Source of the DNA: Desulfobacteraceae bacterium
Lineage (GTDB): Bacteria; Desulfobacterota; Desulfobacteria; Desulfobacterales; Desulfosalsimonadaceae
NCBI GenBank assembly: GCA_011389605.1
Contig: JAABTZ010000004.1
Location: 1-20,164 of the forward strand
Reading direction: 5' to 3'
DNA length: 20,164 bases
A program made the translations under genes and the position numbers. The notes below the pieces were generated by a model. That model saw nothing but the letters and a program-made list of their open reading frames with translations, was not told the origin of the DNA and did no database searches. Below are positions 5,545 to 13,012 of this stretch, piece by piece; within the stretch, counting starts at the first letter, position 1; every line of letters begins with the position of its first letter.

Positions 5545-7875
5545 ATGGATGACCAGCAATATTATCTGATATCCGGCCGGCAAAACGACATCCGGATCGA
5601 ATCCCGGGTGCTTGAAGAACAGATCCAGGAAGCCGTGGCAAAGGGGCGCCGGAAAATCCAGGTGGAGGCATTCGGCCAGCACGGCATCGGCGGCCGGCTT
5701 TGGCGCGCCGGAGACAAACCCCTGGAGATCCGGGTCACGGGGCATTCCGGCCAGCGTTTGGGTTCCATGGGATATGCCAACACCCGCATTGAAAACTTCG
5801 GCCCTGCCTCTGATGACGTGGGCTGGTTAAACGGGGGCGCTGAGATAATAGTGCACGGCCATGCGGCAAATGGTGTGGCAAACGCCATGGCCCAGGGAAA
5901 GATTTATGTGGCCGGCAGCATCGGTGCCCGTGGCATGACCATGACCAAGCAGAATCCCCGGTTTGCCCCTCCGGAGCTGTGGGTGCTTGGATCTGTCGGC
6001 GATTATTTCGGCGAATTCATGGCAGGCGGCATTGCCGTGATCTGCGGCATTGAAGCACAAACTCCGGACAACATTCTCGGCTACCGCCCCCTTGTGGGCA
6101 TGGTGAGCGGCAAGGTGTTTTTCCGCGGGCCCCACGGAGGTTACAGCAAAAGCGATGCCAGGCTCATGCCCGTAAGTGATGCGGACTGGCAGTGGCTGGA
6201 GGAAAATTTCAGTAGGTTTCTGGGTGCCATCGGCCGTGTGGAGCTTTATGATGAGCTCGCAGAGCGGGAGCGCTGGCAGGTGGTTGCCGCACGAGGCCCC
6301 ATGGATAAGGTGGTCCGCAAAACCCGATCCATATCAGAATTCCGGCAGTCCGCGTGGAATCGGGAGCTTGGCCCAGGCGGTCTGGTGGGTGACTTGACAG
6401 ATCTGGACATGAGCCCGATTCCCGTAATTGTAACAGGAGAACTGCGCAGGTTTGTTCCGGTTTGGGAAAACCGTGTGTATGCCCCGCCCTGTGAGGCATC
6501 ATGTCCCACGGGCATTCCGGTGCATGAGCGGTGGCGGCTTGTGCGCGAAGGCCGCATGGATGAAGCCGTGGACATGGCCCTGGCCTACACCCCTTTTCCT
6601 GCATCTGTTTGTGGATATCTGTGCCCCAACCTGTGCATGCAGGCCTGTACTCGGCACTCCTCGGGCATGGCCTCCGTGGACATCACCCAGCTTGGAAAAT
6701 CGAGCATCAGCGCAAAAGTTTCGGAACTGCCGCCGGCTGCCGGAAAAAAAATCGCAGTTGTGGGCGGCGGACCTGCAGGCATTTCCGTTGCCTGGCAGCT
6801 GCGCCGGGCCGGCCATGATGCGGTAATTTATGACATGTCCGATAAGCTGGGCGGCAAGATGAGCCGTCTGATTCCAAGATCCAGGATTCCGGCCGACGTG
6901 CTGGAAGCCGAACTTGAGCGAATCCGGGAGGTGCTGGCCCATGTGCATCTCCAGCAGGAGCTTACCAAAGACGATGTGGAGCAGTTAAAGGCCGATCACG
7001 ATTTTGTGGTGATCGCAGCAGGGGCAACAAAGCCCAGGATTCTGCCGGTTGCCGGAAAAGAGAGAATGATTGCTGCAAACGACTTTCTGGCCCGGGCCCA
7101 GGACGGAAGCATCGATCCGGGCAAAAATGTGGTGATAATAGGCGCGGGCAATGTGGGCTGTGATGCGGCTGTTGAGGCCCGCCGCCTGGGAGCCGTAGAT
7201 ATTACATTAATTGATGTCCAGGAGCCGGCCTCTTTTGGACAGGAAAGGCAGCATGCCGAGGCTGCGGGGGCGAAATTTTTATGGCCCTGCTTTACCCGGC
7301 AGATCACAGAAGAAGGGGTGGTGCTCGAATCCGGGGAAATGCTGGCCGCAGATACTGTGGTAATTTCCATTGGCGATGTGCCGGACACGGATTTTCTGCC
7401 TGATTCGGTGAAAGTTGAAAAAGGCTTTGTCCGGGTCAACGAGTATTTTCAGACCACTGATCCCCAGATTTTTGCCATCGGCGACATTGTCCGTCCCGGG
7501 CTGCTCACCGACGCCATTGGCGCGGGCAGAAAGGCCGCTGCCGCCCTAAGGGAGATTGCTGAAGGAAAGAGGCCGGCCATGGACCGGGCCCACATGATAG
7601 ACACTGCACGGGTTTCCCTGGAGTATTTTGATCCGCGCCAGAGTGTTTTTTCCGGCGTTGAGCAGTGCGGGACAAGTTGTGCCTCATGCGGGGCCTGCCG
7701 TGACTGCGGGATTTGCGAAAGTATCTGCCCCCGTGGGGCAATTTCCAGAAAGCAGCTGGAAGGCAAGGACTATGAATATGCTGTGGACCCGGATCTGTGC
7801 ATCGGATGCGGGTTCTGCGCCGGGGCCTGTCCATGCGGAATCTGGGCCATGCGGGAAAATGATCCGCTGCATTAA
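5545..7875 (+). CDS. gltD: Glutamate synthase GXGXG domain fused to GltD-like oxidoreductase and C-terminal ferredoxin
   Basis: A 776-residue fusion. Residues about 40-240 are the GltB GXGXG beta-helix domain (GHSGQRLGSMGYANT at 66-80, then HGHAANGVANAM and AGSIGARGMTM). Residues about 310-370 carry the N-terminal cysteine region of GltD (C316, C320, C356, C360, C364, C368). FAD binding is at GGGPAGIS (407-414). A second Rossmann fold, GAGNVGCDAA (533-542), ends its second strand in D557 (LID), which favours NADH over NADPH. A closing FAD motif AIGDI is at 644-648. The C-terminus adds two [4Fe-4S] motifs (C718/721/724/728 and C752/755/758/762) plus extra C708, C712 and C715. It would feed reduced pyridine-nucleotide or ferredoxin electrons to the synthase subunit. 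The only plausible start is ATG 5545. The weak GAGAG ahead of it belongs to repeat C2. Confidence 0.9.
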   Translation: MDDQQYYLISGRQNDIRIESRVLEEQIQEAVAKGRRKIQVEAFGQHGIGGRLWRAGDKPLEIRVTGHSGQRLGSMGYANTRIENFGPASDDVGWLNGGAEIIVHGHAANGVANAMAQGKIYVAGSIGARGMTMTKQNPRFAPPELWVLGSVGDYFGEFMAGGIAVICGIEAQTPDNILGYRPLVGMVSGKVFFRGPHGGYSKSDARLMPVSDADWQWLEENFSRFLGAIGRVELYDELAERERWQVVAARGPMDKVVRKTRSISEFRQSAWNRELGPGGLVGDLTDLDMSPIPVIVTGELRRFVPVWENRVYAPPCEASCPTGIPVHERWRLVREGRMDEAVDMALAYTPFPASVCGYLCPNLCMQACTRHSSGMASVDITQLGKSSISAKVSELPPAAGKKIAVVGGGPAGISVAWQLRRAGHDAVIYDMSDKLGGKMSRLIPRSRIPADVLEAELERIREVLAHVHLQQELTKDDVEQLKADHDFVVIAAGATKPRILPVAGKERMIAANDFLARAQDGSIDPGKNVVIIGAGNVGCDAAVEARRLGAVDITLIDVQEPASFGQERQHAEAAGAKFLWPCFTRQITEEGVVLESGEMLAADTVVISIGDVPDTDFLPDSVKVEKGFVRVNEYFQTTDPQIFAIGDIVRPGLLTDAIGAGRKAAAALREIAEGKRPAMDRAHMIDTARVSLEYFDPRQSVFSGVEQCGTSCASCGACRDCGICESICPRGAISRKQLEGKDYEYAVDPDLCIGCGFCAGACPCGIWAMRENDPLH

Positions 7876-8206
7876 AGCCAATCGGTTCCAAAAATATTTG
7901 CGCAGGCCGCAAACGCGTGCTATTGTATTCGGCTACACGGAAGCTGAAGAATTTCACGTACCACTAAGTACGCTGCATTCTTCAAAATCGCGCAAGCCTT
8001 GATCTTGAACTTTTTACGGCCCCATCTGAAATCAGACTTTTTACGAGTGCATTAAAGCAGAAGGACCAAAAATTCGGCCAGGGGCTTGAATTGATTTTAA
8101 AGGATCACGGCCGATGATCGTTTATCAGGAATTTTAACACCGGTGAAAGGTGAAGGCTTATGTTCAGATATGATTTGACGAAACGTTATCAAAAGGGAGG
8201 TTAACG
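7876..8206. other. Intergenic region holding repeat copy D and the permease gene leader
   Basis: These 331 bases contain the truncated repeat (7946-8054) and then about 150 bases of leader before the receiver-permease gene. I find no gene and no convincing promoter or intrinsic terminator. The only clear element near the end is the strong GGGAGG ribosome binding site at 8195-8200. Confidence 0.6.
7946..8054 (+). repeat. Dispersed palindromic repeat, 5'-truncated copy (copy D)
   Basis: It begins within the AATTTCACGTACC segment and continues through the AAGTACGCTGCATTCTTC core, AAATCGCGCAAGCC, and both right arms (GAACTTTTTACGGCCCCATC and GACTTTTTACGAGTGCATTA). The left arm is missing. Confidence 0.8.
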
Positions 8207-10252
8207 GTGACTGAAAACGGAAAACTTGCATCTGGTGAAAGGCCAAAAATTTTACTTGTGGACGACGAGGACGGGTTTCGCAATGCCATGTCCAAGCGGC
8301 TTACGGTTCGGGGCTATGATGTCATCGACATCGACAATGGAGAAGATGCCATCAAGATGGTGCGCCACGAAGACCCTGAAGTGGTCATACTTGACCAGAA
8401 AATGCCGGACATGGACGGCATTCAGACATTGCGGGAACTCAAAAAGATCCGGCCGGAAGTCCAGATTATAATGCTGACAGGCTACGGCAGTATTGAATCT
8501 GCGAGGAAAACAGGACAGTATGACATTTTCTCCTATCTCCAGAAGCCTACGCCCATAGACGATATGGTCGAAAAGATCGAAGAGGCACGCCAGGAATATC
8601 GTTATGCCATGCAGCGACAGGAGATTCCATACGTTGAAAAGCCGACTCTAAAAAACTGGCTTATCGGAGTCCAGGGAAGGCGTCCGGGAATCATGATCAT
8701 CGGCGCGCTTTTGTTTGCCTTGATGTATTTTATACAGCCAACAGACCGGCTTATGGAACTTCTCGGAGCCGAAAGGGGGGGGCCCAAGGATGAATTAATA
8801 ATGGGATACTCCGAATACCGGGGCATGGGAGAGGGGGAAACGCCGGCCGAGTTTTATGCAAAAATATCCAAGCAAAAGCATACCGAAGGCTTTGCGGCTG
8901 TGGAGCAAGCCGCCCAGAAGGCCAAGATCATGATAGGAGTTTTAATCGTGGCAGCCCTTTTCTGGGCTACCGGGGCGGTGCCCATAGGCGTGGCAGCTTT
9001 GCTGGTGGGGGTTTTGATGTACTGGTTCGGGGTGCTGCCGCCAAACGGAGTGACAAAGGCGTATGCCACGGATGCCGTTTTTTTCATATTTGGTGTTCTT
9101 GCCATGTCAACGGCCATATCAAAAACCGGGCTTGACAGGCGCATTGGTATTCTGCTTCTAAAGCCGAGCACGAGCATAATGCGTATGTGCCTGATATTTG
9201 CTCCCATGGTTGCGGTGACTGCATCCTTTCTCTCCGAGCACGCAATTATTGCCTTTATTGCACCCGTTTTCATGCTGATTTACATGGGCGCGGTAAGGGT
9301 AAGCAATGTGACCAAGGACAAGGCCCTGGTACTCATGATGATGCTGACGCTAAATTATGCCTGCAACGTCGGCGGTCCGGGATCGCCTGCGGCAGGCGGC
9401 AGAAATGTTATCATGATTGGTTTTTTGAAAGACTATGGCATTGATGTGACCTTCGGCCAGTGGGTGATGTACGGCCTGCCCTTTGTTCCTGTAATGGCCA
9501 TTGTTATAGGTATTTACTGGTACCTCTGGGGACGCAACAAACTGGTGATAAAAGAGCTCAACGTGTCTGCGGCTGTAAAGCGTGAATCAGATAAAATCGG
9601 CAAAATGACAGGCGATGAGTATAAAACCGCAGTGGTACTTGTTCTTCTTATTCTTGCATGGTCGGCACTGTCCGGTATTTTCGGAATGGGCGGCCCGGTG
9701 ATCCTTGCTCTGGTGGCCTTAAACATACTGGGCATTCTGAGATGGAAGGATATTGCAGGTATACACTGGGAAGTTGTATTTTTGTATGCCGCGGCAAGCG
9801 CCATGGGCTACGGCCTGGCCGTGACCGGGGCGGCCATGTGGATTGCAGACACCTTCGTGGCCTCACTGCCTGCGATCATGACCAGTTCGGGACCGGGGCT
9901 GAGCATTGCCGTATCGGCTTTTGTCGGCGTCCTGACCAACTTCATGAGCGACGGTGCGGCTGTTGCTTCCATCGGCCCTGTTGTAATTCCCATGGCTGCA
10001 ATGGCAGGGGAGTCTCCTGTAATGGTGGGACTGGCGACTTCTTTTGCATCGTCATTTGCCCATGCAATGGTTATCGGAACCCCGAATAACGCCATTATTT
10101 TCGCCCTGGCCAAGGACTATGAAACCGGTGAGCAGCTGATTACAATCCAGGACTTTTTCAGGCATGGTGTTATTATAATGATTCTTTCCCTGATTGTTTT
10201 GTGGGGCTTTGTGATACTCGGCTACTGGCGCTTTTTGCCGTTTCCCGCCTAA
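8207..10252 (+). CDS. Response-regulator receiver fused to SLC13/DASS-type permease
   Basis: A 681-residue fusion. Residues about 13-130 form a complete CheY-type receiver: acidic pair D19/D20, phospho-acceptor D63 (VVILDQKMPDMDG), T91 and K113 (YLQKP). One hydrophobic segment follows at about 160-177, then a charged stretch (178-240). Residues 240-680 are a polytopic permease of the ion transporter/DASS fold with about ten or more segments. A first half-site reads FLSEHAIIAFIAP (341-353), the second NFMSDGAAVASIGP (578-591), and GTPNNAIIFA is at 624-633. Members of the family import sulfate, dicarboxylates or citrate with Na or H. The usual SNT motifs are changed to SEH and SDG, so substrate and coupling ion are open. 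The start is GTG 8207 with GGGAGG six bases upstream. The stop overlaps the ATG of the next gene. Confidence 0.88.
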   Translation: MTENGKLASGERPKILLVDDEDGFRNAMSKRLTVRGYDVIDIDNGEDAIKMVRHEDPEVVILDQKMPDMDGIQTLRELKKIRPEVQIIMLTGYGSIESARKTGQYDIFSYLQKPTPIDDMVEKIEEARQEYRYAMQRQEIPYVEKPTLKNWLIGVQGRRPGIMIIGALLFALMYFIQPTDRLMELLGAERGGPKDELIMGYSEYRGMGEGETPAEFYAKISKQKHTEGFAAVEQAAQKAKIMIGVLIVAALFWATGAVPIGVAALLVGVLMYWFGVLPPNGVTKAYATDAVFFIFGVLAMSTAISKTGLDRRIGILLLKPSTSIMRMCLIFAPMVAVTASFLSEHAIIAFIAPVFMLIYMGAVRVSNVTKDKALVLMMMLTLNYACNVGGPGSPAAGGRNVIMIGFLKDYGIDVTFGQWVMYGLPFVPVMAIVIGIYWYLWGRNKLVIKELNVSAAVKRESDKIGKMTGDEYKTAVVLVLLILAWSALSGIFGMGGPVILALVALNILGILRWKDIAGIHWEVVFLYAAASAMGYGLAVTGAAMWIADTFVASLPAIMTSSGPGLSIAVSAFVGVLTNFMSDGAAVASIGPVVIPMAAMAGESPVMVGLATSFASSFAHAMVIGTPNNAIIFALAKDYETGEQLITIQDFFRHGVIIMILSLIVLWGFVILGYWRFLPFPA

Positions 10253-10851
10253 TGGGATTCAAGGGGGATAAATCCGGCCGGAAAAAGACAACGGAAGCAT
10301 ATGCGGCTGTCTCCGGACAGCCCGCAGGTGCTTCCGGTTTATTTAAATGGAAATTATGGATTTTGGGTAACAAAAAAATAAACGTATTGATAGTGGATGA
10401 CGAAGAGGCTCTGCTTAATTCACTCAAAAGACGGCTGGGTGTCCGGGACTTTAATGTAATAGCTGTAAACCGGGGAGAAAAAGCTTTGGAGGTGGCATGC
10501 CACAATTTAGTGGATGTTGCAGTTGTGGACATAAAAATGCCCGGAATCAAAGGGCAGGATGTAATGCTTGCCCTTAAAGAAAAGTATCCATGGATGGAAA
10601 TCATTATACTGACAGGGCATGGCTCATTTGATCCCGAAGGTGAAGGTCTTGCTGACAAGATTCATTCCTGCCTGGGCAAACCCTGTGATCTTGCCACCCT
10701 CCAGGATGCCCTTATAGATGCATACAGGAAAACAGTTATGAATCGGAGAAAAATCGGACCCCGGGAAATGAATGCAATGTTAAACACTGCTGACAAGAAT
10801 TCACCGGATGATTTGTTGCAGCACTTAAAAGAAATAGACGGCAAGCTTTAG
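10252..10851 (+). CDS. Single-domain response regulator with short C-terminal tail (first paralogue)
   Basis: The receiver begins at about NKKINVLIVDDEE, with phospho-acceptor aspartate in VAVVDIKMPG, T in ILTGHGS and K in GKP. No DNA-binding or enzymatic output domain is present. A 40-residue helical tail contains NAMLNTA and LLQHLKEIDGKL and resembles the paralogue at 11787-12275. Two starts are plausible. ATG 10252 overlaps the upstream stop as TAATG and suggests coupled translation, adding about 37 residues. TTG 10363 gives exactly 162 residues, the same length as the paralogue, but has a weak ribosome site. The alpha4/beta5 surface is unusual: SFDPEGEGLADKIHSCLGKP replaces the common A...G...YLQKP pattern. 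It is probably a phospho-dependent partner of the permease or the CBS protein. Confidence 0.82.
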   Translation: MGFKGDKSGRKKTTEAYAAVSGQPAGASGLFKWKLWILGNKKINVLIVDDEEALLNSLKRRLGVRDFNVIAVNRGEKALEVACHNLVDVAVVDIKMPGIKGQDVMLALKEKYPWMEIIILTGHGSFDPEGEGLADKIHSCLGKPCDLATLQDALIDAYRKTVMNRRKIGPREMNAMLNTADKNSPDDLLQHLKEIDGKL

Positions 10852-10881
10852 TTGAAATCCAAAGCCTATGGAGGTTTGCAA

Positions 10882-11445
10882 ATGGAGTCGATCGCAGTCA
10901 AAGATATTATGGTTCCGCTGGAAAATTACGCAACCGTTTCTGAAGATGCTACACTGGCCGAGGCGGTTTTGGCCCTGGAACAGGCACAGAGGGATTTTGA
11001 TCAGCAAAAGTACAGGCACAGGGCCATTCTTGTATATGACAAAAGGAAAAAGATTGTCGGCAAATTAAGCCAGCCCGATATTTTAAAGGCCCTTGAGCCA
11101 AAGTATGAAGGGGTGAAAGATTTTCGGGAGCTCGATGACCAGTTTGGAATTGATGCAGACCATATAAGAAAACTCATCGATGATCTGGGGCTTTTAAAAA
11201 ATCCCGCCCAGGATATATGCAGAAAGGCTTCTGAATGCAAGGTAAAAAGCATAATGCATGAACCCTCTAAGGGGGAGTTCGTACAGGAAACAGCCACTTT
11301 AAACGAAGCCATAGTACAGCTGCTCATGGGCCACCATCAGTCCCTTCTGGTGACCCGAGGAAGGGAAATCGTGGGAATTCTGCGCCTTACCGACGTCTTT
11401 GCAAAGGTCACTGATATGATAAAAGCCTGTAATATAAAAAGCTGA
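10882..11445 (+). CDS. Tandem CBS-domain protein
   Basis: A 187-residue soluble protein with two CBS domains. The first is at about residues 5-72 (VKDIMVPLENYATVSEDATLAEAV and then AILVYDKRKKIVG, LSQPDIL). The second is at about 118-180 (VKSIMHEPSKGEFVQETATLNEAI, then LLVTRGREIVGILRLTDVF). CBS pairs usually bind adenine nucleotides and gate transporters or enzymes. The inserted linker of about 45 residues is predicted helical. The start is ATG 10882 with GGAGG (10870-10874) seven bases upstream; an in-frame TTG at 10852 has no ribosome site. The gene follows the receiver gene by 30 bases and ends the unit before a strong terminator. An energy-state sensor for the neighbouring permease is a reasonable inference. 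Confidence 0.88.
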   Translation: MESIAVKDIMVPLENYATVSEDATLAEAVLALEQAQRDFDQQKYRHRAILVYDKRKKIVGKLSQPDILKALEPKYEGVKDFRELDDQFGIDADHIRKLIDDLGLLKNPAQDICRKASECKVKSIMHEPSKGEFVQETATLNEAIVQLLMGHHQSLLVTRGREIVGILRLTDVFAKVTDMIKACNIKS

Positions 11446-11456
11446 TAATAATCTGA

Positions 11457-11492
11457 GGCAGGGGGCGTGAGGCCATTCCCCCTGCCGTTTTT
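11457..11492 (+). terminator. Strong intrinsic terminator after the receiver-permease/receiver/CBS unit
   Basis: GGCAGGGGG (11457-11465) pairs perfectly with CCCCCTGCC (11478-11486), loop of 12 bases, followed by GTTTTTG. It closes the unit that starts at 8207 and separates it from the second receiver gene. Confidence 0.9.
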
Positions 11493-11554
11493 GCGTTTAT
11501 CCCCAAAGCTTCTGTCTGATTGTTTCCTTTCGGCTAATATCCGGTCTGCTTTTT

Positions 11555-11680
11555 TTACAATGTGTAAATAAATCCGTCGTTATTTATTGTTTCTGCATAG
11601 CCCGATTCTAAAAGGTTTTTCATTTTTTCCCAGATAAAAAGAAATTCATCATTAAAAAGGCATTCCAGTATTTCTGGCAT
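11555..11680 (-). CDS. Possible small protein or gene remnant
   Basis: A minus-strand frame of 41 codons from ATG (11678-11680) to TAA (11555-11557). The same frame is open 19 more codons upstream, to 11737, without a standard start. The translation looks protein-like: it begins MPEILECLFNDEFLFIWEKM and continues with NLLESGYAET, acidic and amphipathic. A ribosome site is poor (AAAGGA ends one base before the ATG). I do not recognise it; it could be a small protein or the tail of a lost gene. It lies in the gap between the CBS gene terminator and the second receiver gene, a gap otherwise empty of genes. Confidence 0.3.
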   Translation of the reverse strand: MPEILECLFNDEFLFIWEKMKNLLESGYAETINNDGFIYTL

Positions 11681-11786
11681 ATCCTTTGCTTTTTGCTGGT
11701 AAGGAGAAACAATATCATGACGTCTTTTGAGTGCCGGTTAAGGCCGGTCTGGCATAACTTATAAATAAATTCGGGGAGCTTAGATT

Positions 11787-12275
11787 ATGGGCCGAAAAAT
11801 CAATTTGTTGCTGGTGGACGACGAAGAGCAGTTTCTTGATTCAATGAAAAAACAGCTCGATGCCCGGGGTTTTAACGTGATCCCTGTAAACCGGGGGGAA
11901 AAGGCCATAGAGGCGGCCAGGAAAATGCCTGTGGATATAGCCCTGGTTGATTTGAAAATGCCCGGCATTGACGGAGAGCAGACCCTCAGGGCTTTGAAAA
12001 AAGAACACCAGTGGATGGAAATCATTATTCTCACAGGCCATGGAAGCATAGATTCAGCCCTTGAATGCAGCCGCAGGGGCGCCTATGAGTATCTGCAAAA
12101 GCCCTGCAATACCGAAGAACTGCTTGAAGTTTTAAAAGAAGCCTATAAAAAAAAGGTCATGAACAAAAACAAGCTCGAAGAAAAAAGGATCAATGAAATG
12201 CTTAAAATGTCCGGATCCGCTTCTTCGCTGGATATTTTAAGCCGCCTGCGGGAAATAGACAGCGGTCTGGATTGA
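11787..12275 (+). CDS. Single-domain response regulator with short C-terminal tail (second paralogue)
   Basis: A 162-residue protein. The receiver starts at MGRKINLLLVDDEE with acidic residues D11 and D12, phospho-acceptor D55 (ALVDLKMPG), T83 (ILTGHGS) and K105 (YLQKP). The remaining 40 residues form a charged helical tail ending LSRLREIDSGLD, with no DNA-binding or catalytic domain. It is clearly paralogous to the product of 10252-10851 (shared VNRGEKA, WMEIIILTGHGS, KMPGI, and tail), but keeps a standard alpha4/beta5 region. ATG 11787 has GGGGAG (11773-11778) eight bases upstream. It lies beyond the terminator at 11457-11492, so it probably has its own promoter, which I could not locate with confidence. 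Output is likely by protein-protein contact. Confidence 0.88.
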   Translation: MGRKINLLLVDDEEQFLDSMKKQLDARGFNVIPVNRGEKAIEAARKMPVDIALVDLKMPGIDGEQTLRALKKEHQWMEIIILTGHGSIDSALECSRRGAYEYLQKPCNTEELLEVLKEAYKKKVMNKNKLEEKRINEMLKMSGSASSLDILSRLREIDSGLD

Positions 12276-12304
12276 TTTTGCTTTCCCAAAAAAATACTGG
12301 ATTG

Positions 12305-12363
12305 CCGGACCCGGTTACTTATAAATATTGCTTTAAAAGCCCCCTTAAAGCTGCCGGGTCCGG
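12305..12363. terminator. Inverted repeat between convergent genes, possible terminator
   Basis: CCGGACCCGG (12305-12314) and CCGGGTCCGG (12354-12363) are perfect 10-bp inverted arms. A smaller CTTTAA/TTAAAG stem (12331-12336 and 12345-12350) lies between them. It overlaps the 3' end of the methyltransferase gene and faces the end of the receiver gene. There is no clean T-run, so bidirectional termination is only plausible. Confidence 0.4.
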
Positions 12364-12968
12364 ACACCAAAACAAAGCCCGTCATTTAATGCCGAGTGCA
12401 TGGGAATGTAGGAGAAAAGCTGGACGCTGTCCCATGCCTGGCTGTGGCTGATTGCCTGGTTGAATTCCACAGCATCAGCAAATGCAGTGTTGTCTGCAAT
12501 AAGCAGACAGCCCGGCTTTGATACTGGTGTAACAAGGGAAAGGGCTTTGTTATAGTCTTTTTTTTCAATATCCATGAATACGAAATCAAACAACTCCCCA
12601 AGCCCGGGCAGGGTCTGGAGTACCTCTGATTCAATTACCGATACTGTCTTCCCAAGACCAGCCCTGCTTATGTTTTTTATGGCACGAGCGGCCATTTCCG
12701 GGTCATTTTCAATAGTGGTAACCCTGCCGCCGGCCGGGGCGCAGGCCCTGCCAAGATAAATTGCTGAATACCCTGTGGCTGTGCCCAGTTCCAGTATGTT
12801 TCCCGCCCCTTTGGCCCGGGCCAGAACAAATAAAAGCTGTCCAACCACAGGTCCCGCAATGGGGATGTTTTCTTTTTCGGCTTCGTATTCGAGCTGCTTA
12901 AGTATTTCATCCCGCTCCGGGATCAGCCCTGAAAAATAGACTTCCGGATTATTTACAATATTTGCCAA
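12345..12968 (-). CDS. SAM-dependent O-methyltransferase, catechol O-methyltransferase-like
   Basis: A 207-residue class I methyltransferase of the O-methyltransferase family 3 type (COMT/caffeoyl-CoA methyltransferase-like). The SAM motif is LELGTATGYSAIYLG (59-73), followed by an acidic strand end TTIEND (84-89, E87). MDIEKKDY (132-139) supplies the metal-binding aspartate position D133, and LIADN (156-160) the second. It would transfer a methyl group from SAM to a hydroxyl of a small, possibly catecholic, substrate, with a divalent metal. The substrate is not predictable. The start is a TTG at 12966-12968 preceded by AGGAGG four bases away, a strong site that decides the start. It is transcribed alone, convergent with the second receiver gene and divergent from the repeat-bearing region. 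Confidence 0.88.
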   Translation of the reverse strand: MANIVNNPEVYFSGLIPERDEILKQLEYEAEKENIPIAGPVVGQLLFVLARAKGAGNILELGTATGYSAIYLGRACAPAGGRVTTIENDPEMAARAIKNISRAGLGKTVSVIESEVLQTLPGLGELFDFVFMDIEKKDYNKALSLVTPVSKPGCLLIADNTAFADAVEFNQAISHSQAWDSVQLFSYIPMHSALNDGLCFGVRTRQL

Positions 12969-13012
12969 ACTTCCTCCTTTTTTATTTCACCTTTTTCATT
13001 TTAATATATACT

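Noticed and set aside
6209..6948. Overlapping 100-150-codon frames inside the GltD fusion gene
   Set aside because: All are off-frame shadows in GC-rich coding DNA; the fusion protein carries the FAD, NAD and iron-sulfur motifs in one uninterrupted frame.
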